Notes: generated by a model not told the origin, from the sequence alone. A stretch of 64,000 bases of DNA from Congeria kusceri (GCA_027627225.1 CM051038.1:41227341-41291340); one strand, 5' to 3'; positions 23,491-36,128 are shown, counted from the stretch's first letter. Made by a program: numbers and translations.

Positions 23491-26400
23491 CTTGAAGTTG
23501 CCTGGTTAGTAATCAGCAAACATTACACTGGAAAATGCAGAACTCATGCAATCGAGTTACACATTTCTTGGTTTTCAGGTTTGGTATTTAAAAATGCATA
23601 TACATTGCCTGTATGAATTCCCACCTAAAATGATGTTTTTTGCTAATCAATATTATTCTAAGACGTGAGCGTTCCGTGCGGTTCCAAGCAATCCTCCTAT
23701 TTCCACAACCATTGTACAATAAAATGGCTTGATGATCATTTTCCGTGCAAAGGAGTATGTGAGCATAACCCGACTCCTTGGCTGGTTTTCCGAAAGCGTC
23801 CTTAGGCAAATCTTAACTTCAGTGACATATTACAAACATATAAATATGAAATATGTTAAACTTTTGTTGATTGATAACTACAATAAATCATTAAATACAA
23901 AATGAAGTTTAACAGAAACAGCCACAGACTTAGTGAATTTTACAATTTTACAGAATAAGATGATCATTATTTGAGAGATAAAACATTGCGTCCAGGTCTT
24001 GAAGTTGCGTGGTTAGTAATGAGCAACATCCGCTAGAGAATGCAGAACTCGGGGCATCGATTTACATCTGTCTTGCGTTTAAGGTTTGACGTCAAAGTTT
24101 TGCACTTCGAATACTCACCTGAATTATGTTTTTGCTAATCAAGTTAATTGCATATGAAAGCGGTCTCTACTCATTGAAGACTATCACGTGATTCCAAGAG
24201 ATCCTAAGCTCAACTCGTTGTGCAGCGATCGTTATTTTCCTTGCAAATGCGTAACTGTAAACATAACCTGACTCCTGTGAAGTGCATTTGAACTTGTTTT
24301 ACTAAGAAATGTCGACCTAAATGCAGTCAAGGCCAACCGTACTGCAGCATAGTGAACAACGCTACATGTGATATTTGCTTGTTTTTTCCCGAACAATACA
24401 AATATGCGAACTATAAACAATTGGTGAAATATAGCGTCTTATAAATATCGCATGCTAGCTCATAACACATCAACCAGAGGAAACATTCGTTCAGGGCACA
24501 TTACAAGTGTAAATCGGTAAATCACTCGTTAGCTTTACATCCCCAGTTACTCTTTAAATCCAATTATCTCGTTGGTTTCGGTTTATTCACCAAAACCTTG
24601 AAGTCAGTATCGTTTTCAAGCCTCGTATACCATCGAACAGTCATAATAAGCACACAGATTAGCTATTTTCCCAAGAAGAATAAAACGTTGCGTCGCCACC
24701 TTATTGTTCAGTTTTCTAAAATCTAGTAGGGAATGATCGCTCGAATATTTTGAGTAATCCCAACTGAATGCTACGTGAAAAGATTCTTTTTCTTTTATCA
24801 ATTACTTAGATAGCAAGATAATGGACACATACATCAGTTTTCTATGAACTTTGATTTACTTCAGCGTACTTGTATTTCTTATCATCCCGACCGATCCCGA
24901 TCATGGGTGTACAAAGAGGGCATTGTGAATTGGCATAATGATCTCGTAAAAGCGGAACCAATCGCTTCAATATTAATAATAAGATGGTTTCCTTCATCTG
25001 AAGTTGCGTAGAGTCTAGTTAGCTATCAGCAAACATACACCGGAGAATGCATAACTCGTGGCATCGTGTTACATCTTTCTTGCTCTTAATTAAGTACTGA
25101 CGTCAGAAACATGCATATAGGTATTCTCTCGCTCACGTACCTGAATTCAGTTTTGGCAAATTAAAGTCATTGCATATGCAAACGGTCTTTATTAAGTTTT
25201 TCATTAGATTCAAAGTGAGCATACGATGTCTAAAACAATTATTCCGTAAAATAACGTCATCGTCATTTTCCGCGTTAAGGCATAGATTCTACGTGAAACA
25301 TAATTCGACTCTGGTGACTTGTTTGGTGAAGAAATTAAGTACTAAATGTAGACATAGTGTTCTTATATAGCATTTTGCTTCACCAGTGCTGCATCAAATA
25401 TTTACAATTCATTTTTGCGGACCATTTAAACATTTGAACGATAAACAATCAGTGTAATGTAACGTCATATAAATAAATGTCTTATCATAGCTCTCGACAA
25501 AACAACCATGGAGAACATTCGTTCATTGCACATTACACGCGTAAAACGGTGAATCACTTGTCAGTTAATCATCCACTGTGACGTTTCTAGTCAAATTATT
25601 TATTTGCTTTCGTTTAATGCACCCAAAACCTGTACGCCAATATCTTCTCAAGCCTCGCACACAAACGAATAGTCATAAGAATCACACAGACTGGCAATAA
25701 ACAGATGCTTTTTTTCCAGGAACAAAACCTGGCGCCACCATACTTATTTTTGTACAGTTTGCTACATCCTATTAGAAAATCATCTCTCGAATATTTTCAG
25801 TAACCCTTATTAAATGCTATAAAACAAGATTTTTTTAAATCAACAAATCACATACCCGTAGAAATTTCATGTCTGTGAACGTTTCTTACCTAACTGCATT
25901 GTTCGTACATTTCTTATATTCCCGACCGATCCCGAAGATACAGTGAACAAAGATATATGTCTATATGAATTTATCTTGTTAAAATGGATATTGTATAATT
26001 TCATAGTCCCTTTAATCCGATATGTATAAGCAAACATACATTGTAGAATGCATAACTCGTGGCATTGTGTTACATCTTTCTTGCTCTTAATGATTGACGT
26101 CAGAACGATGCAGATGAATAACGTACCTAAATTATGTTTTTGCTAACCAAGGTAATTGCATATACATATGATCTCTATTAAGTGTATTAATATTGTTCGA
26201 TTCCAAGCGATCATGCTATTTCCAAGACCATTGTTCCGTAAAATGACGTCATCGTCATTTTCGGGCGCGGGCGTATGCGAACATAATTCGACTCCTGTGA
26301 CTTGTTTTATTCAGAAATTCAGCGCTACCTGTAGACATAATGTTCATTTATTTCTTTTTACTCTAACAACGCTGCATAAGATATTTTCAATTTATTTTTG

Positions 26401-27965
26401 CGGACAATTTTATATTCGAACGATAAATAATCAGTGTAATATAACGCCATATAAATGTCGTATCATAGCTCTAAAAAACAACCATGGAGAACAGTCGTTC
26501 ATTGCACATTACACGTGTAAACCGGTACATCACTTGTCAGCTTAACACCATCCCCCGTTACTCTTTAATTCCAATTATCTCTTTGGTTGTGGTTTATTCG
26601 TTCAAACCTTGCAGTCATTATCGTTTTCAAGCCTCGCATACAAACAACCAGTCGTAATAAACACACAAACTTGTAATAAATGAATGCCATTTTTTCCAGA
26701 AGAATCAAACTTAGCGCCGCTACCTTATTGTTTTTGGTTTGCTACAGCCTATTAGCAAATCATCGCTCCTATATTTTCAGTAACCCTTTTAAATGTTATC
26801 AACAAATCACATATCCGTATAACGGACGTAAAAATCGCTTTTCTGTTAATGTTTCTTACCTCATTACAGCGTTTAATTATATTTCCAATTGATTCCGAAA
26901 ATAGAGTGAACACAGATAAATGAATTGTTCTTGTAAAAATGGAACAAATCGCTTAAAAGTTAGATATTAATATTTTGATGGGTTCTTTAATCTGATTTAT
27001 TTTGAAGTTGCGTAGTTTGCAATCAACAAACATACTAGTGCACTGGAGAATGCATAACTCGTGGTATTGTGCTACATCTTTCTTGCTCTTAAGGATTGAC
27101 GTCAGAAAGATGCCGATGAATAACTTTACTGAATTATGTTTTTGCTCATCGAGGTAATTGCCTATGCAAATGATCTGTATTAAGTATATTGTTCGATTCC
27201 AAGCGATCATACTATTTTAAAACAATCGTTGCGTAAACTGGCGCCACGTTATTTTTCGGACGAGGGCGTATGCGAACATAATTCGACTCCTATGACTTGT
27301 TTTATTCAGATTGTTTTATTTATACATGTAGACATAATGTATATATATAGCATTTTGCTCTAACAACGCTGTATATGATATTTACAAATTTACATTTTTT
27401 TGGCGGACAATATAAATTTGCGAACGACAAACTATCAGTGGCATACAGGGTGTTATAAATTTTAGACCTTATTCTAGCTCACAGCAAAACAACCAGGTCA
27501 AATATTCGTTCAGGGCACATTACATGTGTAAATCTGTAAATCACTCGCCAGCTTTACATCTCCAGTTACTCTTTAAATCCAATTATCTCTTTGGTTTCGG
27601 TTTATTCACCAAAACCTTTACGCCATTATCTGTTCCAAGCCTCGCATACAAACGATACCCGGTAGTCATAATAAACACATGGACTTGTAATAAACGGATG
27701 CCCTTTTCCCCTATGGAATAAAACCTGGCGCCTCTACATTAATGTTGTGCAGTTTTCTAAACATATTAGGCAATCATCGCTCGAATATTTTCAGTAACCA
27801 TACTCGAATGCTACACGAAAAGCTTCTTTTATCAATTAATCACATATTCGGATAATGGACGTAGAACTTACTTTTCTGTTAACTTTGCTATACCTCAAAT
27901 TTTCGTATATTCCCGACGATCGAGTGAACAAAGATACCTATATGAAATGGAAAACATCATTTAAT
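23491..27965. repeat. Tandem duplication with ~1.0-kb period, 4 full copies and 1 partial
   Basis: A block reading GAAGTTGCGT.G..TAGT, AGAATGCATAACTCGTGGCA and TTACATCTTTCTTGCTCTTA recurs at about 23492, 23998, 25003, 26020 and 27003. The site TGACGTCA that follows it lies at 24087, 25098, 26095 and 27097, spaced 997-1011 bp. Other shared blocks include GTTCGATTCCAAGCGATCAT, CATAATTCGACTCCTGTGAC, AATCCAATTATCTC.TTGGTT and TCAAGCCTCGCATACAAACG. The copies are clearly diverged by substitutions and small indels. The first is truncated (about 500 bp). I find no open frame conserved across copies, so no gene is called. Confidence 0.7.
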
Positions 27966-28839
27966 ATTAATAATTTGATGGTTTCTTTAATATTTGAAGA
28001 TTTTGCCTTCTTGTTTTGATTGTGTTAAAGATTGGTAATCCAATCTATCATTTCACAGAAGTAATTATATAATACATGATCTCGACTTTTGATACCCAGT
28101 AATCCAGGTTACGAATGTAGATTTAAAAAACAATATCGTTGACAATTTGCCATCATGAGAAAAAGATCTCACTCAAAATGCGTAGGGAACATATAGAGAC
28201 CATATGGCTAGTTTCATGATCGCTAGTAGTAACTATAATAAAATGAACTGTTTGATGAGTCGAATGCTACAGGCCCACGTATTTGATAAGACATTATGCA
28301 AATTACGTACCGGTTATAGATGACAGTTCAGTCACATCTTCCAGATCTATTCTTATTCAAGATATCCCGCACACCTAGTGGCGTACATTCTATCAAACCT
28401 AATGCAAAATGTGGACCAAACTCTTGCCGACAAACGTATACATGTACTTCTATTATCGACTCTAAATTCCTATGATATGAATATATAATGCTACTCTATC
28501 GCACGAGAGGCGCTTCCTCGAGTGTGAAGCTAGTTGTCTTAACCAACGAGACTGTCCGAAATTCTTACAACACCGGCTCCATGTTGAAGTAATATTCTAT
28601 TCATTATATGCCTTTGATACAAACACCTAAAAATCCTTTCGAACTATTTTATGTCGCGCGCTTTATAAATTTGGCGGTAATGGTGTGTGTAAGATTGACG
28701 TCATTAAAATAACGCTTACACTTTGATTTCGAATTGACATGATAATGATGCTGTATTCGATGGATTAATGTCGTGTAATTTAATGCGTTTGGGGTAATTC
28801 CAGAATAAATCGCTATTACTGTCTGATATTCTCATTTAC
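27966..28839. other. No gene recognised
   Basis: AT-rich sequence. A tRNA-like D-arm (GTCTCGTTGGTTAAGAC) is seen on the minus strand near 28528-28552, but no proper T-arm follows. No exon recognised. Confidence 0.35.
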
Positions 28840-29345
28840 GTGTTGTTTAATGCGGGTGAAACTGAACTTGATAATGATAATATTAAACCTATTTTATTAT
28901 ATTACTATGCCAACAGATGCTCCACTCCAGACTCAGAACTAAATGTAGTTCACTTAAGCAACATCTATATATGTGCCATATCGTTCAATCACCCTTATGC
29001 AGCTGTGGTGCAGTCGAATCAGCATTCCATTATTTTTTCGAATGTAACTTATACGGGCAACGACGAGAAGTTCTTATCAAAACAATTTCCCTCCTCTCAC
29101 ATTCCCAGCACACTTTAATATGGAGATGAAAGTATTGCCTCCTCTGACATTCCCAGCACACTCTTATATGGAGATGAAAGTATTGCCTCCTCTGACATTC
29201 CCAGCACACTCTTATATGGAGATGAAAGTATTGCCTCCTCTGACATTCCCAGCACACTCTTATATGGAGATGAAAGTATTGATTAGGATAAAACACGCGT
29301 CTTTTTGACGCAGTTCATGAGTACATAAAACTAGTACACGATTTG
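28840..29345 (+). pseudogene. LINE reverse transcriptase C-terminal remnant
   Basis: Two overlapping frames read through the last part of a non-LTR retrotransposon ORF2. The first gives ILLYYYANR. After a frameshift the second gives LHSRLRTKCSSLKQHLY followed by CSCGAVESAFHYFFEC and LYGQRREVL. The CxCG...H.FF.C pattern and the HSRLR..CS.L start are typical of the post-RT region of CR1/Jockey-like LINEs. A third frame near 29300-29345 reads RLFDAVHEYIK, a usual end of such proteins. Frameshifts, stops and an internal tandem expansion show it is dead. Exact boundaries and clade are uncertain. Confidence 0.55.
29118..29283. repeat. 48-bp tandem repeat inside the LINE remnant, 3.5 copies
   Basis: Units begin ATATGGAGATGAAAGTATTG and continue with CCTCCTCTGACATTCCCAGC, starting at 29118, 29166, 29214 and 29262. 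They are nearly identical and lie within retrotransposon coding sequence, so the expansion happened after, or during decay of, the insertion. Confidence 0.9.
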
Positions 29346-30790
29346 ATACAGCGAAAAAACTCATTTCATGTTAAACTGTTCTTTTTCAACCCAAATCATT
29401 CTTCATTTACGTTTAACACTCTATCCGAGTCGTTCTGCACTCTCTAGGATTTATATTATTCTATCGAATTTATCCTATATCTCTTTCTAACCAGCACCCT
29501 AAATTGTTATATTCTAACACATGACTGTCATTTATAGAAATGTTACATACTTGCATGCAAATTCTATTTTCAGAGAAGAACCATATAAGATTGTATCTTC
29601 CGTTCCTATCCATTTTCTGAACGTGCGAATTATTTGTAACAGTATATGTTTCGTATAATCATATGTGTTAATGAAATAAAATATGTTTAAACCAAACTGA
29701 ATAAATTTCTGCTGATGGTGACAAAACCGCACCGGCATTCATCAGGAGACAATGGAACGGTGATTGTTTCCGGTTGTGTTCGAATTTGTGGAAAAAAGGT
29801 AGGCCAGGTGTTGTACAAAACGGTTTTACCCCAATGTAAGATAAGAACACCATTTTAAATTATGAATATTATGTATTTACATTTTAATACAATACCAAGC
29901 TTCAGCCGATATTGTTAATATGCATTTCGATAGTTGATGAATATAGCCGAGTGTGTGCTTGTAGACATTCTACTATAATGATACGGAAATGGAAAATGGT
30001 GTATTGTCATATGCGTATTTCATGTAACTTAATATGACTCTTCATATTTGCTCATTATATTATTACACGTTGTATATGTAGCTTTATTGGGTACTGTCTT
30101 TTTATGAAACGTATTGAATTCATTTATTTATTTATTTTTATATTATATTACTTTTATTCTTCTGTGTGTGTGTGTGTTTTTTACATAATTCATGAACATT
30201 ATTATGCTTTTGTTATTCTTCATACCTTATTATGATCTTGTTTCTGTCATGTTTCATGTACCTTATTATGTTTTTTGTTATACTTATATACCTTATTATG
30301 AAGTTGTACTTGTATGTATCTCGTGCGTCTTATTATGCCACTACTTATCTTTTTATAGTATCATTACTCGTCCGAATATGTTTTATATGTAGCCTCGGTA
30401 TCAGTATTGTCCACTTGTGTCTAATACTGAATATATTTAAAATTACTGACTGTGTAATATAGAAACAGTATTACTTATAAAACGCCTAGTTTCTGACCGA
30501 TGAAGTCCTATATATCGTTCCGATGGGACCTACTACAATCGGTATTTTCCGTTGGTTGGTTCCTCTTGTGTTAAGTGATTAAATTTATTGCTTTTTATTT
30601 ATATTTCATAAAAAAATTATAAAACAAATTGTGTTGCACTGCTGTATACGTGAGTTTTGTGCTATTTCATGAAAAGTAATATACTCATACTACTTACACC
30701 GATAATAAATATTATTATTATGGTAAGTCTACACTAATAATCGAAATAAGGATGAGCTGTTGATAAAGATCCTTCTCCGCTTCTTCTATC
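29346..30790. other. No gene; possibly LINE 3' untranslated tail
   Basis: AT-rich, T-rich sequence with a short TG microsatellite near 30164-30177. A repeated CCTTATTATG-like phrase lies at 30227-30330, and the stretch ends at ATAATAAATATTATTATTAT near 30702-30721. It may be the long 3' tail of the LINE remnant, but I see no target duplication to prove this. Confidence 0.3.
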
Positions 30791-30842
30791 TATCATATTG
30801 GATTTCCAATCCGATCTATCATATTGGATTTCCAATCCGATC
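30791..30842. repeat. 26-bp perfect direct repeat, 2 copies
   Basis: TATCATATTGGATTTCCAAT plus CCGATC occurs twice head to tail. Each copy contains the small palindrome ATTGGATTTCCAAT. It lies just before the LINE insertion and belongs to the pre-insertion sequence. Confidence 0.9.
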
Positions 30843-30919
30843 AGTCGTTTTACATAACAGAGACCATTGTTATGTTAAAGAAAATCAATAGGAATAATAG
30901 AGGTAATTTAATTGCGGTT

Positions 30920-30934
30920 ACGTTTAATGTTTCA
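30920..30934. repeat. LINE target-site duplication, left copy
   Basis: ACGTTTAATGTTTCA here is repeated exactly at 33014-33028, directly after the 3' end of the LINE. Fifteen identical bases flanking the element on both sides define its boundaries. Confidence 0.85.
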
Positions 30935-32953
30935 AGGCAATGTGCTAACGACTACTGGCTCCAGCTCTGCCAGAGCATCCAGTCAGCGGCTGATACTGGA
31001 AACATCAGGGGCATGTACGAAGGCATCAAGAAAGCCATGGGCCCCCCTAAGAAGGTTACAGCGCCACTGAAGTCTGCCACGGGTGAGACCATCCAGGACA
31101 AGGGCAAGCAGATGGAGAGATGGGTGGAACACTATTCCGAACTATACTCCAGACAGAACCAAGTTACAGACGATGCCCTTGCTGCCATTGAAAGCCTCCC
31201 TCTCATGGCTGAACTGGACGAGAAACCCACTGTGGCAGAACTGAAGAAGGCCATTGAGAGCCTGTCCTCAGGGAAAGCGCCTGGGAAGGATGGCATACCA
31301 CCAGAAGTCATCAAGTGCGGTGACAGTACACTGAGGAAACATCTGTACGACCTCCTCTGTCAGTGCTGGGAGGAAGGAGCAGTACCTCAGGACATGAGAG
31401 ACGCCAACATCGTTACCTTGTACAAGAACAAGGGTGATAGAAGCGACTGTAACAACTACAGAGGAATATCTCTCCTGAGCATCGTAGGCAAAGTCTTCGC
31501 ACGTGTCGTCCTGAACAGACTGCAGAAGCTTGCTGACAGAGTATACCCAGAGTCACAGTGCGGGTTCCGCTCGGAAAGATCAACCATTGACATGGTCTTC
31601 ACCATCAGGCAACTGCAAGAGAAGTGCAGAGAGCAGCACAAGCCCCTCTTTCTGGCCTTCATAGACCTGACCAAGGCGTTCGACCTTGTCAGCAGGGATG
31701 GGCTCTTCACAGTCCTAGCAAAGATTGGCTGCCCACCGAGACTCCTGAGCATGATCAAGTCGTTCCATGACGACATGAAAGGCACAGTTCAATATGACGG
31801 CTTGACGTCAGATGCCTTCGACATCCGCAGTGGCGTCAAACAGGGCTGTGTCCTCGCTCCCACTCTCTTTGGCATCTTCTTTGCCGTTCTGCTGAAGCAC
31901 GCCTTCGGATCATCGACCGAGGGTGTTTACCTCCACACTCGGTCAGACGGCCGACTGTTCAACCTGGCTCGCCTAAAAGCAAAGAGCAAGGTCCGGGAGG
32001 TAACCATCAGAGACATGCTGTTTGCAGATGACGCTGCTCTGGCCACCCACACAGAAGAAGAGCTACAGAGCCTGATGGACCGCTTCGCAAAGGCATGCGA
32101 CGAGCTCGGCCTGACAATCAGCCTGAAGAAGACAAATGTGATGGCCCAAGATGCTGAACCACCTTGTATCACCATCAACGACTATGAACTAGAGGTCGCC
32201 AGCCAGTTCACATACCTTGGCTCCACTATCACCGACAATCTCTCACTGGAAGCAGAGATCAACAAGAGGATCGGCAAGGCATCCACAACCTTGGCCAGGT
32301 TGTCGCAAAGAGTGTGGAACAACAGCATGCTGTCGATAAACACCAAGATCAGTGTGTATCGTGCCTGCGTGCTAAGCACTCTCTTGTATGCCAGCGAAAC
32401 CTGGTCTCTGTACTCCTCGCAGGAGAGGAGGCTGAGTGCCTTCCACATGCGCTGCCTCCGTCGCATACTCGGGATTACATGGAACGATCGTGTGACAAAC
32501 AACGAGGTGCTGATGCGAGCCAAGATCCCCAGCATGGTCACTCTCCTCCGTCAGCGTCGCCTTCGATGGCTGGGCCATGTGCGTCGAATGGACGATGGCC
32601 GGATCCCCAAAGACATCCTCTACGCAGAGCTTGCCTCCGGCAAGAGAACAACGGGACGGCCACATCTCCGCTTCAAGGATGTCTGCAAGCGTGACCTGAA
32701 AGCACTCGACATTGACCTGAACACCTGGAAAGAGCTTGCTCAGGACAGATCCAGCTGGAGACACACTGTAACCACTGGACTGAAAGCTGGCGAGGCGAAA
32801 CTCCGCCAGCTTGCAGATGACAAGCGAGCTCAGAGAAAGAGCAAGCAACTGCATCCTGCAGCAGACTCAACCTACAATTGCACCAAGTGCAACAGAGACT
32901 GTCACTCCCGTGTGGGTCTGTACAGCCACAGCAGACGCTGCATGACCAACTAA
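30935..32953 (+). CDS. Reverse transcriptase (ORF2) fragment of the LINE
   Basis: About 672 codons without a stop. In order it shows a linker (LSSGKAPGKDGIPPEV); RT fingers with LYKNKGDRSDCNNYRGISLL; motif A FIDLTKAFD with the first catalytic Asp; GVKQGCVLAPTLF; motif C FADD with the catalytic Asp pair at about 32021-32032; KTNVMA; FTYLGSTIT; the RRLRWLGHVRRMDDGRIP block; and a C-terminal zinc-finger-like CTKC...H.R.C near 32879-32947. It would copy LINE RNA into DNA at a nicked target. The open frame continues upstream to an ATG at 30824, but those first 37 codons are host sequence before the target-site duplication, so that start is fortuitous. No apurinic endonuclease domain is present, so it cannot act alone. 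Confidence 0.9.
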   Translation, partial: RQCANDYWLQLCQSIQSAADTGNIRGMYEGIKKAMGPPKKVTAPLKSATGETIQDKGKQMERWVEHYSELYSRQNQVTDDALAAIESLPLMAELDEKPTVAELKKAIESLSSGKAPGKDGIPPEVIKCGDSTLRKHLYDLLCQCWEEGAVPQDMRDANIVTLYKNKGDRSDCNNYRGISLLSIVGKVFARVVLNRLQKLADRVYPESQCGFRSERSTIDMVFTIRQLQEKCREQHKPLFLAFIDLTKAFDLVSRDGLFTVLAKIGCPPRLLSMIKSFHDDMKGTVQYDGLTSDAFDIRSGVKQGCVLAPTLFGIFFAVLLKHAFGSSTEGVYLHTRSDGRLFNLARLKAKSKVREVTIRDMLFADDAALATHTEEELQSLMDRFAKACDELGLTISLKKTNVMAQDAEPPCITINDYELEVASQFTYLGSTITDNLSLEAEINKRIGKASTTLARLSQRVWNNSMLSINTKISVYRACVLSTLLYASETWSLYSSQERRLSAFHMRCLRRILGITWNDRVTNNEVLMRAKIPSMVTLLRQRRLRWLGHVRRMDDGRIPKDILYAELASGKRTTGRPHLRFKDVCKRDLKALDIDLNTWKELAQDRSSWRHTVTTGLKAGEAKLRQLADDKRAQRKSKQLHPAADSTYNCTKCNRDCHSRVGLYSHSRRCMTN

Positions 32954-33013
32954 AACATATCCAAGGGGCGCCAATCCATTGTCTTCCGAGACTTAAGGAT
33001 GCCAATGATGATG
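30935..33013 (+). mobile_element. 5'-truncated non-LTR retrotransposon (LINE), 2.08 kb
   Basis: The element is bracketed by a 15-bp direct repeat and ends in a short untranslated tail finishing GCCAATGATGATG, so the 3' terminus is a GAT-type repeat instead of poly(A). Composition is clearly more GC-rich than the AT-rich flanks. It contains one open frame from its first base to 32953. The 5' half, including the endonuclease domain, is missing, as is usual after incomplete target-primed reverse transcription. A GAT-repeat tail and the RRLRWLGHV block recall RTE-like elements, but I leave the clade open. The undamaged frame and perfect target duplication argue for a recent insertion. Confidence 0.88.
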
Positions 33014-33028
33014 ACGTTTAATGTTTCA
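33014..33028. repeat. LINE target-site duplication, right copy
   Basis: ACGTTTAATGTTTCA, identical to 30920-30934, directly follows the GATGATG tail of the retrotransposon. Confidence 0.85.
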
Positions 33029-36000
33029 TTTTGCAATAAAAATATTTTGTTATTCAATAAAGCGTTCGTTTCTAATATAGGTACCTCAAATTATCAACAA
33101 AATAGAATTGCAGTGCTCGTAGAAGTAGGTACGTTGTTCATTATTGTGACATGTGTGCATAAATACAGTGGAAACGATTGAATTGTGAAATACAATACTA
33201 TTACACCCAACCTATGGGCCTATAAGTCACCAAACATAGAAAATACGAAATCAAATACATACATATGTTCAGGGCAAGAAACGCCACAACAAAGTTTGTA
33301 TAATGACCATTGTATTAACACGTCATAACTTAAGTATGTTTTCAGACATATATGCATCAAGGACAACAGCATACAGCATATACTCGAATGAGGAACGCAG
33401 TAGCAGCATGCGCGCAGAAAAGAACATTATTCATTGTGTAAGCTACTTCAAAGGATATCACGGTATTGATCATTACATAAATTACCTGCGCTCTTCACAT
33501 CCATGAATAAGGCTATAAATACGTAACATATTGTCATACAGCGAAGCTATAGAACCAGGATCTTCAAATTTCCAACTGCCACAATAAACGTTCCGATAAT
33601 TACAAATAATGACAATGCCAAATACGGCATCGGCAATTTTATCCAGATACCGATGCTGTTTTATCCAGACAATCTTGCTACGTTGCGTGAATGATGGATA
33701 TTGCATATAATAATAACAACAAAATACATCACCAGTCCAGTTTGATTGACGTCAACCAATGGAGTTAATTCGCACCAAAATGATTGCATAGTTATGTAAC
33801 ACAAATTGCGTATTTGATTGAAGAATTCTTATGTTTATATATTCGCTGATCAATCGTCAGTTTGGTAGGCATCCAACATTTCACAGCAGAACCGTAAAAC
33901 GAGTTGAACGTATTATATTAAATGGAGTGCAGTTTTTAATTATTAGTATGCATATTACAAACATTTTTAAGGAACCCATACTATATATACCGTATACATA
34001 GGGCAATATATGCTACAGAGGTTAATACGTCACTTTACATGGAATGTCCTCATGGCATGCTTAGCACAGTATTGCAGCTTTGTTTAAAGGTATCAGATGG
34101 ATATGTTTTCATTGTCTAATTGAATTAATTGGATGTTAGTAATTATTTCTATTTCTATCGTAACAAGTGAGTTTGATATTTCGTTTATGGTTAATTCGCG
34201 TGTATAAGCTAATTTAAGTGGAGACGTTGTCATCGCCATTATGTTGTTTTAGATCATAGTGGTGTTTAAAAACTCAAAAGCTGAATCCAAAAGGTTTTGT
34301 TAGTATGTTCGTGAACATATCAACAAGTTTTGTGTAGAAAAAATGCCACATAATGATAATAAATTGGGTCTAAATCGGTAGGCAAATAACTTAATTCATG
34401 TTAAACAAAACTACAAAGAAACTAAAAAACAACAACAATTAAACATATAATAGTAAACACAAACACTTAAGACAAAACCTATAACACAGTTCACCAATAA
34501 CATCGTGTGTCATTAATTTAATGTTCATATACATTTATCGAATCATTTTATTGTCAAATATTGTTGCTTTTACAAGAGAGACATTATATACGAATGGTGA
34601 TGGAACTTGATTTAATACTTCATAGAGAATGCCTTCCGATGTAATTTTAAACAGCAATTATAATTTCATAATTATACGGTCTATTTTTTTTTATTAAGTT
34701 TTCATTTTAAAATAAATACCATGCCGTGCATTTTAGAAAACGAACTGCGTTACACTGGGATACCAAGATTGACAGTCATTTACAATGGCGTGTGATTTGA
34801 AATACATGTATGTCGATTAAAAAGTTAACATTTAGGGTTCACCTACATTTTGAAATATCTATCACTTAATTAAAATGGAAATTATCACAACTCTGGTTAT
34901 ATAAAGCCAGGATTCAAATGTAAAAAAGCCGTTATAATTGAAGGTAACCGGTGTTATTTGGCGTCCATAGATGTATTCAGTAATAAGTCCAGAAGTACAG
35001 TAAATTTGTACGAAAAAGAACCAATGTTAAAACTGGATTTCGTAGATGCTATGTTTTGCGTATGGAACCAAAATGTGCCATTTTATACATTACTTATTAA
35101 CCATTTTGAACTGACCACTTCTTAAAATTCCTTGGGTACTGAAAGTGCCATTTAAAGCAACAATGTATATTGTCTCAAAGATATTTATGACATTTTGAGA
35201 CCCATGCTCTTTAAAAGAAATTTTAAAAAATCATAACATGTTTAATGACAGATTCCTGCCAATTTTTATGAAAAGATAATGTTGCAAAAATGTTACTAAT
35301 TTTTATTTACTTGTTTTTTTTTTTGCATTCTCTATTAAGATTATGTGTACATATGTGCCTGGAATAAACAGTGGTGACATGCGAGAGTCCTCTTGCGTGT
35401 TTTGTTACATCTTTGCGGACTGGTCTCTAATGGCATATCTGGTTATCAAAACTTCTTTCCACGTAGATCAGGCGCTAATACAGGTTCTGAGTTAGAGGGA
35501 GGCGGAAATATTCAGTAACTAAAAACAAAAGTTGCTGAGTAACTGCTATTGGACCATTTTACATAATGGGATAGATATCGGAAAGATACGACATTGACAA
35601 TATTAACAATTTAACGAAAGAACCGAAGAATGTTTTCGATAATAACAATCCATTGATTGAATAACACATAAATGGCAACGAAAAGCATATGTTTTAATAT
35701 ATTGTGAATTTAAAAAATCGAATGTTGGAGAATTTTAGAGGGGGCGTACGCCGCTTCCGCCCGCCTCTAAACCGCCTGTGTAGATCGAGTGTTAAGGCCG
35801 CAAGTGATCTTTCAACCACAGGGTTTCTATAAACTCGGAGACATTATGCTTATGTAGGGTATATAAGCTCTAATCAATTATATGTTTACTTTTACAAGAA
35901 CATAATTATTACTTATATCACACATTTTTATTTCATGATTTGTCGATGTCTTGGGCATAGTACTTTATGATTTGGGGTCAGTTGTTATTAGCGATACAAA

Positions 36001-36128
36001 TGGTATGCCTTTCTATAGACGTCATCCAAATCTTATTCCTTACTTTAAAAGTAAATATAAATATCAAATATAAGGCTGTTTGGGTTGTTTTTTTTCCCAC
36101 CCATGACAAACTATGCTAGTCAACGCAA
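33029..36128. other. No gene; contains one copy of a dispersed repeat
   Basis: AT-rich sequence without recognised exons. The segment of roughly 34060-34560 resembles 50300-50760 in the same orientation. Both contain ATTATTTCTA followed by TATC..AACAA.TGAGTTTGA, TATTTCGTTTAT and ATTCGCGTG, and later CTTCACCAATA-like text. The segment near 35740-35775 (GAGGGGGCGTACGCCGCTTC) is locally GC-rich with no recognised function. Confidence 0.4.

Noticed and set aside
28500..28560. Minus-strand tRNA-like text GTCTCGTTGGTTAAGAC...TTCACAC
   Set aside because: The anticodon stem does not pair and there is no B-box, so it is not called as a tRNA gene.
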